From Opitutia bacterium (GTDB taxonomy: Bacteria > Verrucomicrobiota > Verrucomicrobiia > Opitutales > UBA953): DNA of 14,530 nucleotides. Positions 5,900 to 13,643 of this stretch are shown here, piece by piece. The first letter of the stretch is position 1, and each line of letters opens with the position of its first letter. The notes below the pieces were generated by a model. It was not told the DNA's origin. It did no database searches and saw only the letters and a program-made list of their open reading frames with translations. The translations under genes were made by a program, and so were the position numbers. The stretch lies in the NCBI GenBank assembly GCA_021204635.1, contig JAJPZB010000105.1:1-14530 (forward strand), in the 5' to 3' direction.

Positions 5900-7210
5900 T
5901 CAAAGCACAATCGCCCATAGAGTTTTTAAATAGCGGCCTTCGGGATAGTTTGAAATGACGGGGTGATCGAGCCCGGGGCCGGTGCGATCTAATATTTGCA
6001 ATCGGCAACCGAGTCTGTGGGCGACGCGGATGACGAGCGACTCGAAGTCTTCGGCTTTGAGCAAGCCGGAGCAGGAATTTGTCACAAACAATCCGCCTTT
6101 TTTCACGAGCGGGAGCGCGACTTTGTTCAGATCGTGGTATTTCGCGAAGCCGCTTTCGTAGTCGTCGCGACCGTCGATGAGTTTTGGCGGGTCGAGGACG
6201 ACAACGTCGAAGAGCTCGCCATTTGCCTGCATTTGCCGTGCGTAGGTAAACGCGTCGGAGTGGACAAAATTGACGCGCGCCTGATTTAGATTTGCATTGC
6301 GCTTGGCTTGCGCGACAGCGGTTTCGTCGAGATCGACGCCGACGACATCCGCCGCGCCCCCGAGCACCTTGGCTGCGAGCGAGAATCCGCCTGTGTAGCA
6401 ACACAAATCGAGCACGCGCGCGCCGGCACAAAACTGCGCGAGCCGCTTGCGATTGTCGCGCTGGTCGCAGAAAAATCCGGTTTTGTGGCCGTTCTCGAAA
6501 TCCACAACGAAGCGCACGCCGTTCTCGCGAATCTTGACTTCGCGCAAGCCCGCAGTGTGGGAATCGTCGCAGCCGCGCACGTTTTCCATGCTGCCGAATC
6601 CCTTCACGAGTTGGATTGTCTCGCGCATGGTGCCGAGAGCGTCGTGAAAAATCGGGAGCCAGGACTTTATGCGGCGATAGACCGCGAACGAAAAAACTTC
6701 GACGCTGAGCACGTCGCCGTATTTGTCCACAACAAGCCCGTTGAGGCCGTCGGCGTCGCCGTGGACGACGCGGAATGCGTCTGTTGTCGCCGGCAGGTGC
6801 AGCATTTCCGTGCGCAAGGCGATTGCGCGGCGAATTGTTTTTTCAAAAAAATCCGGCGGGAGAGGCTCTTTGTCGTGGGAAAAAATCCGCAGCGGGATGT
6901 TTGCTCCGGCGTTGTAAAAACCGTGGCCGAACGCATTGCCATCTTTGTCGTAAACCGAGACTGTGTCGCCGGCGGCAATGTTGCCGGAAGTCGCACCAAC
7001 AAAGCGCGGATAAACGTTGGGATTGAAGGTGAAATATTTTAGTTGCACCCACGGGGCGCGGAAATTCTCGGTGGCGGCAACAATGCGGCTTTGTGGTGGG
7101 CGCTCGCCACCGTTGCGGGCGGCTGCGGGATTGTGGTCGCGGGGATTGTTGCAAGGATGGGGTTTGTTGCCGAGATTTCCTCTGCGGGGCTGGAAATTTT
7201 TCCCGTTCAT
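5900..7210 (-). CDS. RlmI-like class I SAM-dependent 23S rRNA m5C methyltransferase
   Basis: This 436-residue protein (from ATG 7210) matches the RlmI/YccW family, which methylates a cytosine C5 in 23S rRNA. After the PWVQLKYFTFNPNVYPRF segment (53-70) comes a PUA-like domain (GDTVSVYDKDGNAFGHGFYN). A central linker domain follows, then the Rossmann domain with the SAM motif VLDLCCYTGGFSLAA (266-280), acidic VGVDLDE, VVVLDPPKLIDGR (336-348) and the catalytic Cys380 in TNSCSG. The C-terminus DHPVISNYPEGRYLKTLWAIVL is typical. The start is uncertain: ATG 7210 and GTG 7048 (residue 55) are the only in-frame initiators nearby, and residues 1-52 are Pro/Asn/Arg-rich sequence encoded by repeat array 3. 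GTG 7048 would lose the PW pair that also occurs in E. coli RlmI. It precedes the Nudix gene by 11 bp. Confidence 0.88.
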   Translation of the reverse strand: MNGKNFQPRRGNLGNKPHPCNNPRDHNPAAARNGGERPPQSRIVAATENFRAPWVQLKYFTFNPNVYPRFVGATSGNIAAGDTVSVYDKDGNAFGHGFYNAGANIPLRIFSHDKEPLPPDFFEKTIRRAIALRTEMLHLPATTDAFRVVHGDADGLNGLVVDKYGDVLSVEVFSFAVYRRIKSWLPIFHDALGTMRETIQLVKGFGSMENVRGCDDSHTAGLREVKIRENGVRFVVDFENGHKTGFFCDQRDNRKRLAQFCAGARVLDLCCYTGGFSLAAKVLGGAADVVGVDLDETAVAQAKRNANLNQARVNFVHSDAFTYARQMQANGELFDVVVLDPPKLIDGRDDYESGFAKYHDLNKVALPLVKKGGLFVTNSCSGLLKAEDFESLVIRVAHRLGCRLQILDRTGPGLDHPVISNYPEGRYLKTLWAIVL

Positions 7211-7250
7211 GGCGTGAAAATTTGGGTTGGTGGTGGCTTCGGGTTGGTGG
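7060..7250. repeat. Degenerate repeat array 3, overlapping the 5' end of the RlmI-like gene
   Basis: Read on the minus strand this holds CCACCAACCCGAAGCC and CCACCACCAACCCAAAT next to the MBL gene, then GCAACAAACCCC, GCAACAATCCCC, CCACAATCCCG and CCACCACAAAGCC toward the methyltransferase. The 17-mer CCACCACCAACCCAAAT is identical to one in array 1 (211-227 there; complement of 7220-7236 here). A near-palindrome GGTGGGCGCTCGCCACC lies at about 7097-7113. As in array 2, the C-rich strand is the sense strand of the downstream gene. If translation begins at ATG 7210, most of the array is coding. Confidence 0.7.
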
Positions 7251-7253
7251 CGC

Positions 7254-8615
7254 TCAGACGTCCATTTCCACGCCCGGCACGGGATCGACGGCCTTGGTTT
7301 TCGGGAAGCGTATCGCGAGTTCGTCAAGATACCACTCTCGCGCCTCGGGGTCGCCGTGGGTCAGAACTACGAGGCGCGGTTCCACGGTGTCCAAAAATTC
7401 GAGCATGCGCTCGCGCGTAGTGTGGCCGCTCAGATTGTAGTGACCGACAGCTGCGCGGACGCGCGCGATGTAATTGAGTTGCGCGAAGCGAAGTTCATCG
7501 ACGCTCGTTCTCGTGAGCAGGCGCCCGCCTGGCGTGTCGGGGTCGCAATATCCGACGAAGGCGATGAGGTTGTGCGCGTATTCCAACATATTTGCGGCGA
7601 TGTGCCACGCAGGCGTTTGTTCGACGAGCATCCCGCTCGAGACGAGGTAAATCCCTTGCACGGGCACGTCTGTCCCGGGCTCTTCCCAGGTTTTCAGCGT
7701 CTGAATGCCGAGGTCTTTCACCATTGCGCGCTGGAATCTGACGTCGCGGGTTTTTCGCGACATGGTGTCGAAATAATCCGCCAAATCCATTCCCAACCCG
7801 GTGCAGAAAACGGGAATTTCCTTGGGAATCGCGCCGGAGTTTTTTGCTTTGAGCAAGATGTGAATCAAGTCCTGCATGCGCCCGAATGCGAACGCCGGAA
7901 TGAGCACCGAGCCGCCGGCGGCGAGCGTACTCGCGACATCGCCGACGAGACGCTCTACCTCGCTTGCGCGCGTCAAATCTTCGTCGATCTCGGTCGCCCC
8001 GCGCGTCGTTTCCATGATGATCGTGTCAATTTTTTCTCTCGGGAAATCTGCACCATCAACGGTTTCAAGGTCGTTGAAAGAAACGTCGCCCGTCACAAAA
8101 ATTTTTCTGTGGCGATATTCGATCATCGCGCCAATCGCGCCTGCAACGTGGCCTGCGGGGAAAAACGTAAACGTGATTTCGTCGTCGTTCTCGTGGAATG
8201 TCTTCGGCGTTTTCAGCGGGATTGCGGTCAGCGCAGCCTCCACGCGGTCGAGTTCGCTGTATGTATAAAATGGATACTCGAGGATATTTTTTTCCTCCCG
8301 CTGGCGCGTCATCACGCTTATCGAATTTCGCAGAATCCGCTTTGCAATCAGCCTCGAAGCCGGCGAGCACAAAATCCGCGCAGTCGGGTGTTCGCGCAAA
8401 ACGACGGGAATGCCGCCGAGGTGGTCGAGATGACAATGTGTCAAAATGATGAAATCGATGGAGAGATCGCGGATTTTTGCGAGGTCGGGAAGCGCTTCCC
8501 TGCCGAGTTTTTTTGGGTGAATCCCGCAATCGACGAGAATTCTGAACGAACCGATTTCCATGAGTATGCAGTTCGAGCCAATGTCGCGATCCCTGTTTAA
8601 ATCTGTAATTCGCAT
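7254..8615 (-). CDS. Beta-CASP metallo-beta-lactamase RNase (YSH1/CPSF-like)
   Basis: This 453-residue protein is a metallo-beta-lactamase-fold hydrolase of the beta-CASP group, whose bacterial members process or degrade RNA. Zinc ligands are visible: HCHLDH at 60-65 (His60, His62, Asp64, His65), His156 in AGHVAGAIG and Asp177 in VTGDVSF. Beta-CASP features include METTRG at 201-206 (motif A-like), AFAFGRMQDLIHIL, VSSGML, GHYNLSGHT (motif C-like His) and LTHGDPEAREW near the C-terminus. No KH domain is present, which separates it from archaeal aCPSF1. The ATG at 8615 is supported by the only clear Shine-Dalgarno of the window, GGAGG at 8622-8626 with 6-nt spacing. A terminator lies upstream, so it has its own promoter; repeat array 3 follows its stop. 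RNA as substrate is a family inference. Confidence 0.93.
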   Translation of the reverse strand: MRITDLNRDRDIGSNCILMEIGSFRILVDCGIHPKKLGREALPDLAKIRDLSIDFIILTHCHLDHLGGIPVVLREHPTARILCSPASRLIAKRILRNSISVMTRQREEKNILEYPFYTYSELDRVEAALTAIPLKTPKTFHENDDEITFTFFPAGHVAGAIGAMIEYRHRKIFVTGDVSFNDLETVDGADFPREKIDTIIMETTRGATEIDEDLTRASEVERLVGDVASTLAAGGSVLIPAFAFGRMQDLIHILLKAKNSGAIPKEIPVFCTGLGMDLADYFDTMSRKTRDVRFQRAMVKDLGIQTLKTWEEPGTDVPVQGIYLVSSGMLVEQTPAWHIAANMLEYAHNLIAFVGYCDPDTPGGRLLTRTSVDELRFAQLNYIARVRAAVGHYNLSGHTTRERMLEFLDTVEPRLVVLTHGDPEAREWYLDELAIRFPKTKAVDPVPGVEMDV

Positions 8616-8621
8616 GCCTTG

Positions 8622-8626
8622 CCTCC
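8622..8626 (-). promoter_or_regulatory. Strong Shine-Dalgarno of the beta-CASP RNase gene
   Basis: The minus strand reads GGAGG, 6 nt before ATG 8615. It decides the start against the upstream in-frame ATG at 8669 and stands out because other starts in the window show A-rich leaders or no recognisable site. Confidence 0.7.
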
Positions 8627-8707
8627 GCGCGCAAAACGCGCAATTCGTCCACGATAAACGTTCGCGCAAAATCCGTAAAATGCAAAATCCCCGTTTGTCG
8701 CGGGCAC
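8627..8707 (-). promoter_or_regulatory. Presumed promoter of the beta-CASP RNase gene
   Basis: This AT-rich stretch lies between the galE terminator and the Shine-Dalgarno. On the minus strand TTTACG and TATCGT are separated by 17 bp, each matching 4 of 6 consensus bases. The terminator just upstream implies that a promoter is needed here. Confidence 0.35.
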
Positions 8708-8743
8708 AAAAAACCTCTTCCCGAGAACGCGAGAAGAGGTTTT
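8708..8743 (-). terminator. Intrinsic terminator after galE
   Basis: On the minus strand AAAACCTCTTC (complement of 8733-8743) pairs perfectly with GAAGAGGTTTT (complement of 8710-8720) over a 12-nt loop, and the second arm runs into TTTTTT (8708-8713). It lies 41 bp after the galE stop and is the clearest rho-independent terminator in the window, closing the block that contains galE. Confidence 0.85.
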
Positions 8744-8783
8744 GCCGCCGGAGATTTTGCGGCGAGATCGCCGAACGGCGGAA

Positions 8784-9800
8784 TTATTTTTCGTAGCCGT
8801 TGGGGTTCATCGACTGCCACTTCCACGAAGAAGCGCACATGTCGTCGAGCGTGTGCGTCGCCGTCCAGCCGAGAAGTTCCTTGGCGTAGCTCGGGTCTGC
8901 GTAGCACTCGGGTGCGTCGCCCGGGCGGCGCGGCGCGATTTCGTATGGGATTTCTTTCCCGCACGCCTTCGAGAACGCGTGAATCATGTCGAGGACGGAG
9001 TAGCCCGTGCCCGTGCCGAGATTGACGGTGAAAATTTTCGCCGGTTCTTTCTCGAGTTTTTTGAGCGCCGCGAGGTGACCGCGGGCGAGATCGACGACGT
9101 GAATGTAGTCGCGCACGCCGGTGCCGTCTTTCGTCGGATAGTCGTTCCCGAAAACGCGAACCTTCGGCAGGCGCCCGACAGCGACCTGCGAGATGTAAGG
9201 CATGAGGTTGTTCGGGATGCCGTTCGGATTTTCTCCAATCCGCCCCGACGGGTGCGCGCCAACCGGATTGAAATAGCGCAAGAGCATGACGCCGAGATCC
9301 GGCTCGGCGGCCTTGACGTCGGTGAGAACGCGCTCGAGGAAGAGCTTTGTCGCGCCATATGGATTGAGCGCGCCGGTGGAGCAATGCTCGTCGAGCGGCA
9401 CTTTTTCCGGCATTCCGTAAACCGTCGCGGACGACGAGAACACAATGTTGCGGCAGCCGTATTTCTTCATCAGGGCGAGAAGGTTGAACGTCCCCGTCAT
9501 GTTGTTGTGGTAGTAGAAAAGCGGCTTTGCGACGGATTCGCCCACCGCCTTCAAGCCGGCAAAGTGAATTACCGCGTCAAAATGCGATTTTTTGAAAACT
9601 TCCTCGAGGGCTGCGAAGTCGAGCAAATCGACTTTGTAAAACTCGGGAGCGCGCCCCGCGAGTTCTGCGCCGCGCCTCACGGCTTCTTCCTGAGAATTGT
9701 AGAGATTATCGACGATGGCGACATCGTAGCCCGCTTGGAGCAATTCAATCACCGTGTGAGTGCCAATGTAGCCGGCACCGCCTGTGACGAGAATTTTCAT
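8784..9800 (-). CDS. galE: UDP-glucose 4-epimerase
   Basis: This 338-residue protein is a classical extended short-chain dehydrogenase of the GalE type, interconverting UDP-glucose and UDP-galactose with bound NAD. The Rossmann glycine motif TGGAGYIG is at 6-13, followed by acidic Asp31 in VDNLYNS. HFAGLKAVGES is at 79-89. The catalytic triad is Ser124 (FSSSATVYG), Tyr148 and Lys152 (NPYGATKLF). RYFNPVGAHPSGRIGE, NNLMPYISQVA and GTGVRDYIHVVDLARGH are standard GalE substrate-pocket segments. The length matches E. coli GalE. It follows the NrnA-like gene by 102 bp and ends at a strong terminator, so it is the last gene of a probable AGE epimerase-nrnA-galE unit. It could supply UDP-galactose for surface polysaccharide or serve galactose catabolism. 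The ATG at 9800 is the family start; no Shine-Dalgarno is seen. Confidence 0.97.
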   Translation of the reverse strand: MKILVTGGAGYIGTHTVIELLQAGYDVAIVDNLYNSQEEAVRRGAELAGRAPEFYKVDLLDFAALEEVFKKSHFDAVIHFAGLKAVGESVAKPLFYYHNNMTGTFNLLALMKKYGCRNIVFSSSATVYGMPEKVPLDEHCSTGALNPYGATKLFLERVLTDVKAAEPDLGVMLLRYFNPVGAHPSGRIGENPNGIPNNLMPYISQVAVGRLPKVRVFGNDYPTKDGTGVRDYIHVVDLARGHLAALKKLEKEPAKIFTVNLGTGTGYSVLDMIHAFSKACGKEIPYEIAPRRPGDAPECYADPSYAKELLGWTATHTLDDMCASSWKWQSMNPNGYEK

Positions 9801-9843
9801 GTTTTTTCGAGATTTTCGGTTGTGTGTTTTATGTGGAAATTGG

Positions 9844-9890
9844 CTCGGGGCGTGCCCGAACGCGCCTGCGTTTTTAACACACGTCCCGAG
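9844..9890. repeat. Inverted repeat between nrnA-like gene and galE
   Basis: CTCGGGGCGTG (9844-9854) pairs with CACGTCCCGAG (9880-9890) at 10 of 11 positions, leaving a 25-nt loop. It occupies the gap between the nrnA-like stop and galE start. No T-tract follows on the minus strand, so it is more likely an intercistronic mRNA structure or an operator than a terminator. Confidence 0.45.
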
Positions 9891-9902
9891 TAAAAATGAA
9901 GT

Positions 9903-10919
9903 TCAATTTGGTCGTGCGTCTCCGGCGAAGCGCTCTCGCAAATGCTCGGCGACGACGGCAAAGATTTTCTCGCGATCGGCGTCTAAATCCGCGCCGTCAA
10001 GATTAAATCCTGCCGCGCGAATGTGGCCGCCGCCGTTGAGTTTTTTTGCGAGCAAATCCACCCGCGCCTCATCGCAAGTGCCGCGCAAACTGCCTTTCAC
10101 GCCCGTGTGCGATTGCTCGAGCTGGCAGGCGATTTTTACGCCGGCGATGCTGCGCAGGTAGTTCACGAAATTTTCCGCGTCCTCGCGCGTCGTTCCCGTG
10201 GCGGCAAAGGCATCTTTCGGAATCCACGCGACGGCGACCTGCCCGCCTTCGAGGAGTTTCGCCGTCGCCAAAAACCTTTGCAACAAATCGAGTTTCCCGA
10301 ACTTTTCCTGCTCGTAGATTTCGCGAGAAATGCGCTCCGGCGAGGCGCCGCAACGAACTAACGCGCCGGCGATTTCAAAGAGATTTGCCGTCGTAGAGGA
10401 ATACTGGAATTGCCCCGTGTCTGTGGCGATTCCGACGTAGAGCGCAGTGGCGATTGTGGCGTCAATTTTGATTCCGAGATCGAGGCAAAATCCGGCGAGA
10501 ATCTCGCAGGTTGCCGCCGCGCGCGGAAGCACGATGTTTTCGTTTGTTGCGAAAAATTCGTTTGATTCATGGTGGTCGATCGCGGCGAAAACGCCTTGCG
10601 GGAACGATTTTTCGAGCAGGCTTTTCCCCACTCGCGACAAACCGCTACAATCCACGGAAACGGCAATTCGCCCGTCGTTCACGAAATCGTCTTCGTGGAA
10701 AAACGGCGTGTCGCCGACAAACGCGGTCAAATTGTAGGGCACGCTGTGGTGGTTCACGCACACGGCGTCTATCCCGCGACGAAGCAGGATTCGGCACATC
10801 GCGACTTGCGCGCCAATGCAATCGCCGTCGGGGCGGACATGCCCGAGCACAGCCACGCGCTTGCCTTCGAGTGAGCGCAACAATTCCCCGAAGCGCTTTG
10901 ATTCTTTTTCAAAATACAT
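9903..10919 (-). CDS. nrnA: NrnA-like DHH/DHHA1 phosphoesterase
   Basis: This 338-residue protein belongs to the DHH family of the NrnA type, which degrades very short oligoribonucleotides to mononucleotides and often also dephosphorylates 3'-phosphoadenosine 5'-phosphate. Mn2+-binding motifs are in order: GHVRPDGDCIGA (His27, Asp31, Asp33), SVDCSG (Asp90), AIDHHESN (Asp115, His116, His117) and GIATDTGQF (Asp167). The DHHA1 domain ends with the GGGHIRAAGF signature near residue 300. The length is normal for NrnA. It lies 45 bp after the AGE-family gene and 102 bp before galE, all in one direction. The ATG at 10919 (MYFEKESKRFGELL) fits the family start. The nrnA symbol is by similarity; relatives in this family such as nrnB or PAP phosphatases cannot be excluded. 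Confidence 0.92.
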   Translation of the reverse strand: MYFEKESKRFGELLRSLEGKRVAVLGHVRPDGDCIGAQVAMCRILLRRGIDAVCVNHHSVPYNLTAFVGDTPFFHEDDFVNDGRIAVSVDCSGLSRVGKSLLEKSFPQGVFAAIDHHESNEFFATNENIVLPRAAATCEILAGFCLDLGIKIDATIATALYVGIATDTGQFQYSSTTANLFEIAGALVRCGASPERISREIYEQEKFGKLDLLQRFLATAKLLEGGQVAVAWIPKDAFAATGTTREDAENFVNYLRSIAGVKIACQLEQSHTGVKGSLRGTCDEARVDLLAKKLNGGGHIRAAGFNLDGADLDADREKIFAVVAEHLRERFAGDARPN

Positions 10920-10964
10920 GTCGGAAACGATTTCTCCGATGTCGCAAATTTGGCGCGAAAACGC

Positions 10965-12167
10965 TCATGCATTCGCCTTTGTGGCGAGCAATTCGAGTTG
11001 ACGCCAGCACTGGTAGAGCCCGCGCGGGACGTGGAAGCAGCCTTTCCATTTTCCGCCTTTGAGAGAAAGCAAGGGCTCGCCGCGCCGCGTCAGATAGCCG
11101 AACCACTCCGGATATTTTTCATCCTTGAAATGCGCCCACGCGTATTCGTGCACGCGGCAGAACCATTCCCAGCACTTCGGGTCGCCCGTCAGCCGGAAGC
11201 CTTTCAGCAAAGCGATCAGTGTCTCGATGTGCACCCACCAGAGCTTCTGATCCCATTCCAATTGCTGCGTCGGGCGACCGAGGCGATCCATGAAATAGAA
11301 AATCCCGCCGAATTTTTCGTCCCAGCCGTAGGTCAGCGCGTTCAAGCAAATTTCCTTCGCTTTCGAGATTAATTCGGGGCGACCGAGCCGCTCGCCGAGA
11401 TCCATCAAAAACCAGGTCGATTCAATCATGTGCCCGGGATTCAGCAGGCGCCCGTCCATGTTGTCGGCGAGCGTGCCGTCGGAATTGAGGTGTTCGACAA
11501 TCAGCCCCGGACCGACCTCCGGACGATAAAATTCATCGACGACGAGATGAATGCAGTTGTCGATCGTTTTTTTCAAAAATTCCGGCTCGACGAGCTGCTC
11601 GATTTCGAGGGCGAGATTGCAAACGATCATCGGGAGCGCAAACGCCTTCATCGGGCGAGCTTTGGGCGAGGCCTTGCTCCAACGCCCTTTTGGATTGTCA
11701 AAACGCGCGATGACGCGGTCGAACGCCTTTTTCGCGATGTCGGCGTATTCGGCGTTCCCGCACGCGAGCGAGAGTTGACCAAACGCCATGCTCGCAAATG
11801 TGTTCGAGAAAATGTTGTAGGGCTCGACCTGCGGAGTGCCATCGCGCGCGAGCGAGAAATAAAAATCGTAGCCGCCATCGTGCCCGTGTTTTTTCAAAAA
11901 CTCGGCACCGAGAATCGCAGCGTCGAGCCATTCCTGCCGCTTTTCGACGTGGTTGCACAGGTAGGCGAACATCCAGACTTCGCGGCCTTGCAGCCAGACA
12001 AATTTGTCGGTGTCGAACACGCTGCCATCGCGGTCGAGGCACGTAAAATAGCCGCCGAACTCCCTGTCGAGGGATTTTTCGAGCCAAAACGGAATGACGT
12101 TGTCAAACAGCTCCGATTTGTACTGCGACGCGAGTTTTGAAAAAGTTTCTTTATTTGGATTTTGCAT
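10965..12167 (-). CDS. AGE-family N-acylglucosamine/sugar 2-epimerase
   Basis: This 400-residue (alpha/alpha)6-barrel protein belongs to the AGE superfamily, which epimerises sugars at C2 (GlcNAc/ManNAc, cellobiose or mannose/glucose, depending on the member). The N-terminal part has the family signature KFVWLQGREVWMFAYL (55-70). LNPGHMIESTWFLMD (242-256) holds catalytic His246, WWVHIETLIALL (310-321) holds His313, and GCFHVPRGLYQCW (376-388) holds the second catalytic His379; the pair matches the positions of the catalytic histidines in GlcNAc 2-epimerase. The ATG at 12167 gives the family length; the open frame extends 21 residues upstream without support. It is 102 bp downstream of rimO and 45 bp upstream of the nrnA-like gene. 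ManNAc- or mannose-type activity cannot be told apart, as no sialic acid or mannan genes are nearby. Confidence 0.93.
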   Translation of the reverse strand: MQNPNKETFSKLASQYKSELFDNVIPFWLEKSLDREFGGYFTCLDRDGSVFDTDKFVWLQGREVWMFAYLCNHVEKRQEWLDAAILGAEFLKKHGHDGGYDFYFSLARDGTPQVEPYNIFSNTFASMAFGQLSLACGNAEYADIAKKAFDRVIARFDNPKGRWSKASPKARPMKAFALPMIVCNLALEIEQLVEPEFLKKTIDNCIHLVVDEFYRPEVGPGLIVEHLNSDGTLADNMDGRLLNPGHMIESTWFLMDLGERLGRPELISKAKEICLNALTYGWDEKFGGIFYFMDRLGRPTQQLEWDQKLWWVHIETLIALLKGFRLTGDPKCWEWFCRVHEYAWAHFKDEKYPEWFGYLTRRGEPLLSLKGGKWKGCFHVPRGLYQCWRQLELLATKANA

Positions 12168-12269
12168 AATTTTGACTTTCAAAAAATTGATTCTTCGCGG
12201 CAGGAATTGCGACTTTTTTTGAAGTTGCAAAATCGCATTGCCGTGTAGGGATTTTTGTTGGGTTGTCGC
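12168..12269 (-). promoter_or_regulatory. rimO-AGE epimerase spacer with an imperfect inverted repeat
   Basis: The 102-bp spacer is AT-rich. TTGCGACTT (12207-12215) can pair with AAGTTGCAA (12222-12230) with one G-T pair over a 6-nt loop. No T-tract follows in the transcribed direction. The spacer may carry a promoter for the AGE-nrnA-galE unit, but no convincing -35/-10 pair is visible. Confidence 0.3.
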
Positions 12270-13643
12270 TCAGCGGGCGATTAAGTCGTAGGCTTTAAAG
12301 CCGGTTACCACGACATCGGCGAACTCGCCGACGGGGAGATTTTTTGGGACGTACACTACGCCGTCGATCTCGATGGCGTCGCCTTCCGTTCTCGCTATGC
12401 CGGGTTCATCTACGAGGACGCGGATTTTTTTGCCGAGTTTCTCGCGCTGAATCTCTTTGGAAATTTTTTGCAGGAGCGACATCGATTTGTTCCAACGCTC
12501 GGTTTTGACGCGTTCGCTGCACTGCGCCGGCATTGTCGCGCTCGGCGTGCCCTCTTCTCGCGAGTAGCGAAAAACGCCGGCGCGGTCGAAGCGCTCGGTT
12601 TTCAAAAATTCGAGCAACTCGGCGAAATCCTCTTCCGTTTCCCCCGGGAAACCGACGATGAGCGACGTGCGGATTGCCACATTCGGAATGCCGGTGCGGA
12701 TTTTTGCGAGCAGTCCGCGAATGTATTTTCCGTCGGTCTCGCGCGACATTGTGGCGAGCATTTTGTCGGAAATGTGTTGCAGCGGGATATCGACATATTT
12801 CGCCACGTGCGGAGACGTCGCGAAGACTTTGATCAACTCGTCAGACCAATGCGCGGGGTGCGTGTATTGAATGCGCACCCAGAAGTCGCCGCGAATTTTG
12901 TCTATCGCGCGCAGGAGGGTTGCGAGCGAGTCGCCGTGCTCGGAATCGACCTTCGTTTTGCGCCCGACCCGCGAGTTTTTCCAGGTGTCCATGCCGTAGT
13001 ACGTCGTGTCTTGCGCGATGAGGTTTATTTCTTTCACCCCGTTTTTTCTGACGAGAGTTTCGACCTCCGCAACGACGTCGGCGAGCGGGCGGGAACGGTG
13101 TCTCCCGCGAATTGCCGGTATCGCGCAAAACGCGCAACCGTGGTTGCAACCCTCGGCGATTTTGACGGTCGCAACATGCGGAAGCGTCAGGCGAGCGCGC
13201 GGCGTTGTCGCGTCGGGAATGTAGCACGGGCGCTTCGAGACGCGGACAATTTTTTCGCCGCTCGGCATTGTTGCGGAACCGCCAACGACTTTTTTGATCA
13301 GCGCCGCGACATGCTCCAATTCGTCAGTCCCGACAAATGCGTCCACGCCCGGGATCATCTCGCAAACCTGCTCGCGGTATCGTTGCGGCATGCAACCCGC
13401 AACAATGATTTTGAGAGGCTTTTTTCGCGACTTTCTCGCGGCTTCTTTTCGCATTTGCGACACGGCGTCGAGGCTCTCGCGGCGGGCATCCAAAATGAAC
13501 GAGCACGTGTTCACAACAACGGCGTCCGCTTCTCGCGGGTCGGCGGTCAATTGCATTCCCGCATTCAAAATGTTCCCGATTATCACCTCGGAATCCGACT
13601 GATTTTTCGGGCATCCCAGAGAAATTATCCCAACCGTGATCAT
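12270..13643 (-). CDS. rimO: Ribosomal protein uS12 methylthiotransferase RimO
   Basis: This 457-residue radical-SAM methylthiotransferase is assigned to RimO, which adds a methylthio group to an aspartate of ribosomal protein uS12. The N-terminal MTTase domain opens with SLGCPKNQSDSE, the RimO-type form, and supplies the auxiliary 4Fe-4S cluster through Cys11, Cys47 and Cys84. The radical-SAM cluster is CNHGCAFC at 166-173 (Cys166, Cys170, Cys173), followed by the RimO-type IPAIRGRHRSRP. A central (beta/alpha) barrel includes VDIPLQHISDKML and RTSLIVGFPGETEEDF. A C-terminal TRAM-like domain runs from about residue 390. MiaB is less likely given CPKN and RGRHRSRP. ATG 13643 (MITVGIISLGCPKN) is the natural start. 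The gene diverges from recN; both leaders carry the same 11-bp element. Confidence 0.95.
   Translation of the reverse strand: MITVGIISLGCPKNQSDSEVIIGNILNAGMQLTADPREADAVVVNTCSFILDARRESLDAVSQMRKEAARKSRKKPLKIIVAGCMPQRYREQVCEMIPGVDAFVGTDELEHVAALIKKVVGGSATMPSGEKIVRVSKRPCYIPDATTPRARLTLPHVATVKIAEGCNHGCAFCAIPAIRGRHRSRPLADVVAEVETLVRKNGVKEINLIAQDTTYYGMDTWKNSRVGRKTKVDSEHGDSLATLLRAIDKIRGDFWVRIQYTHPAHWSDELIKVFATSPHVAKYVDIPLQHISDKMLATMSRETDGKYIRGLLAKIRTGIPNVAIRTSLIVGFPGETEEDFAELLEFLKTERFDRAGVFRYSREEGTPSATMPAQCSERVKTERWNKSMSLLQKISKEIQREKLGKKIRVLVDEPGIARTEGDAIEIDGVVYVPKNLPVGEFADVVVTGFKAYDLIAR

Noticed and set aside
5889..6431. N-terminal extension of the Nudix protein
   Set aside because: The upstream part is Arg-rich sequence encoded out of frame within the RlmI-like gene; the Nudix fold begins at MPENLPFKISVLIFL.
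10965..12167. Sialic-acid catabolism locus based on the AGE-family epimerase
   Set aside because: No nanA, nanK, nagA or transporter genes are in the window, and AGE proteins cover several sugar substrates, so the pathway cannot be assigned.
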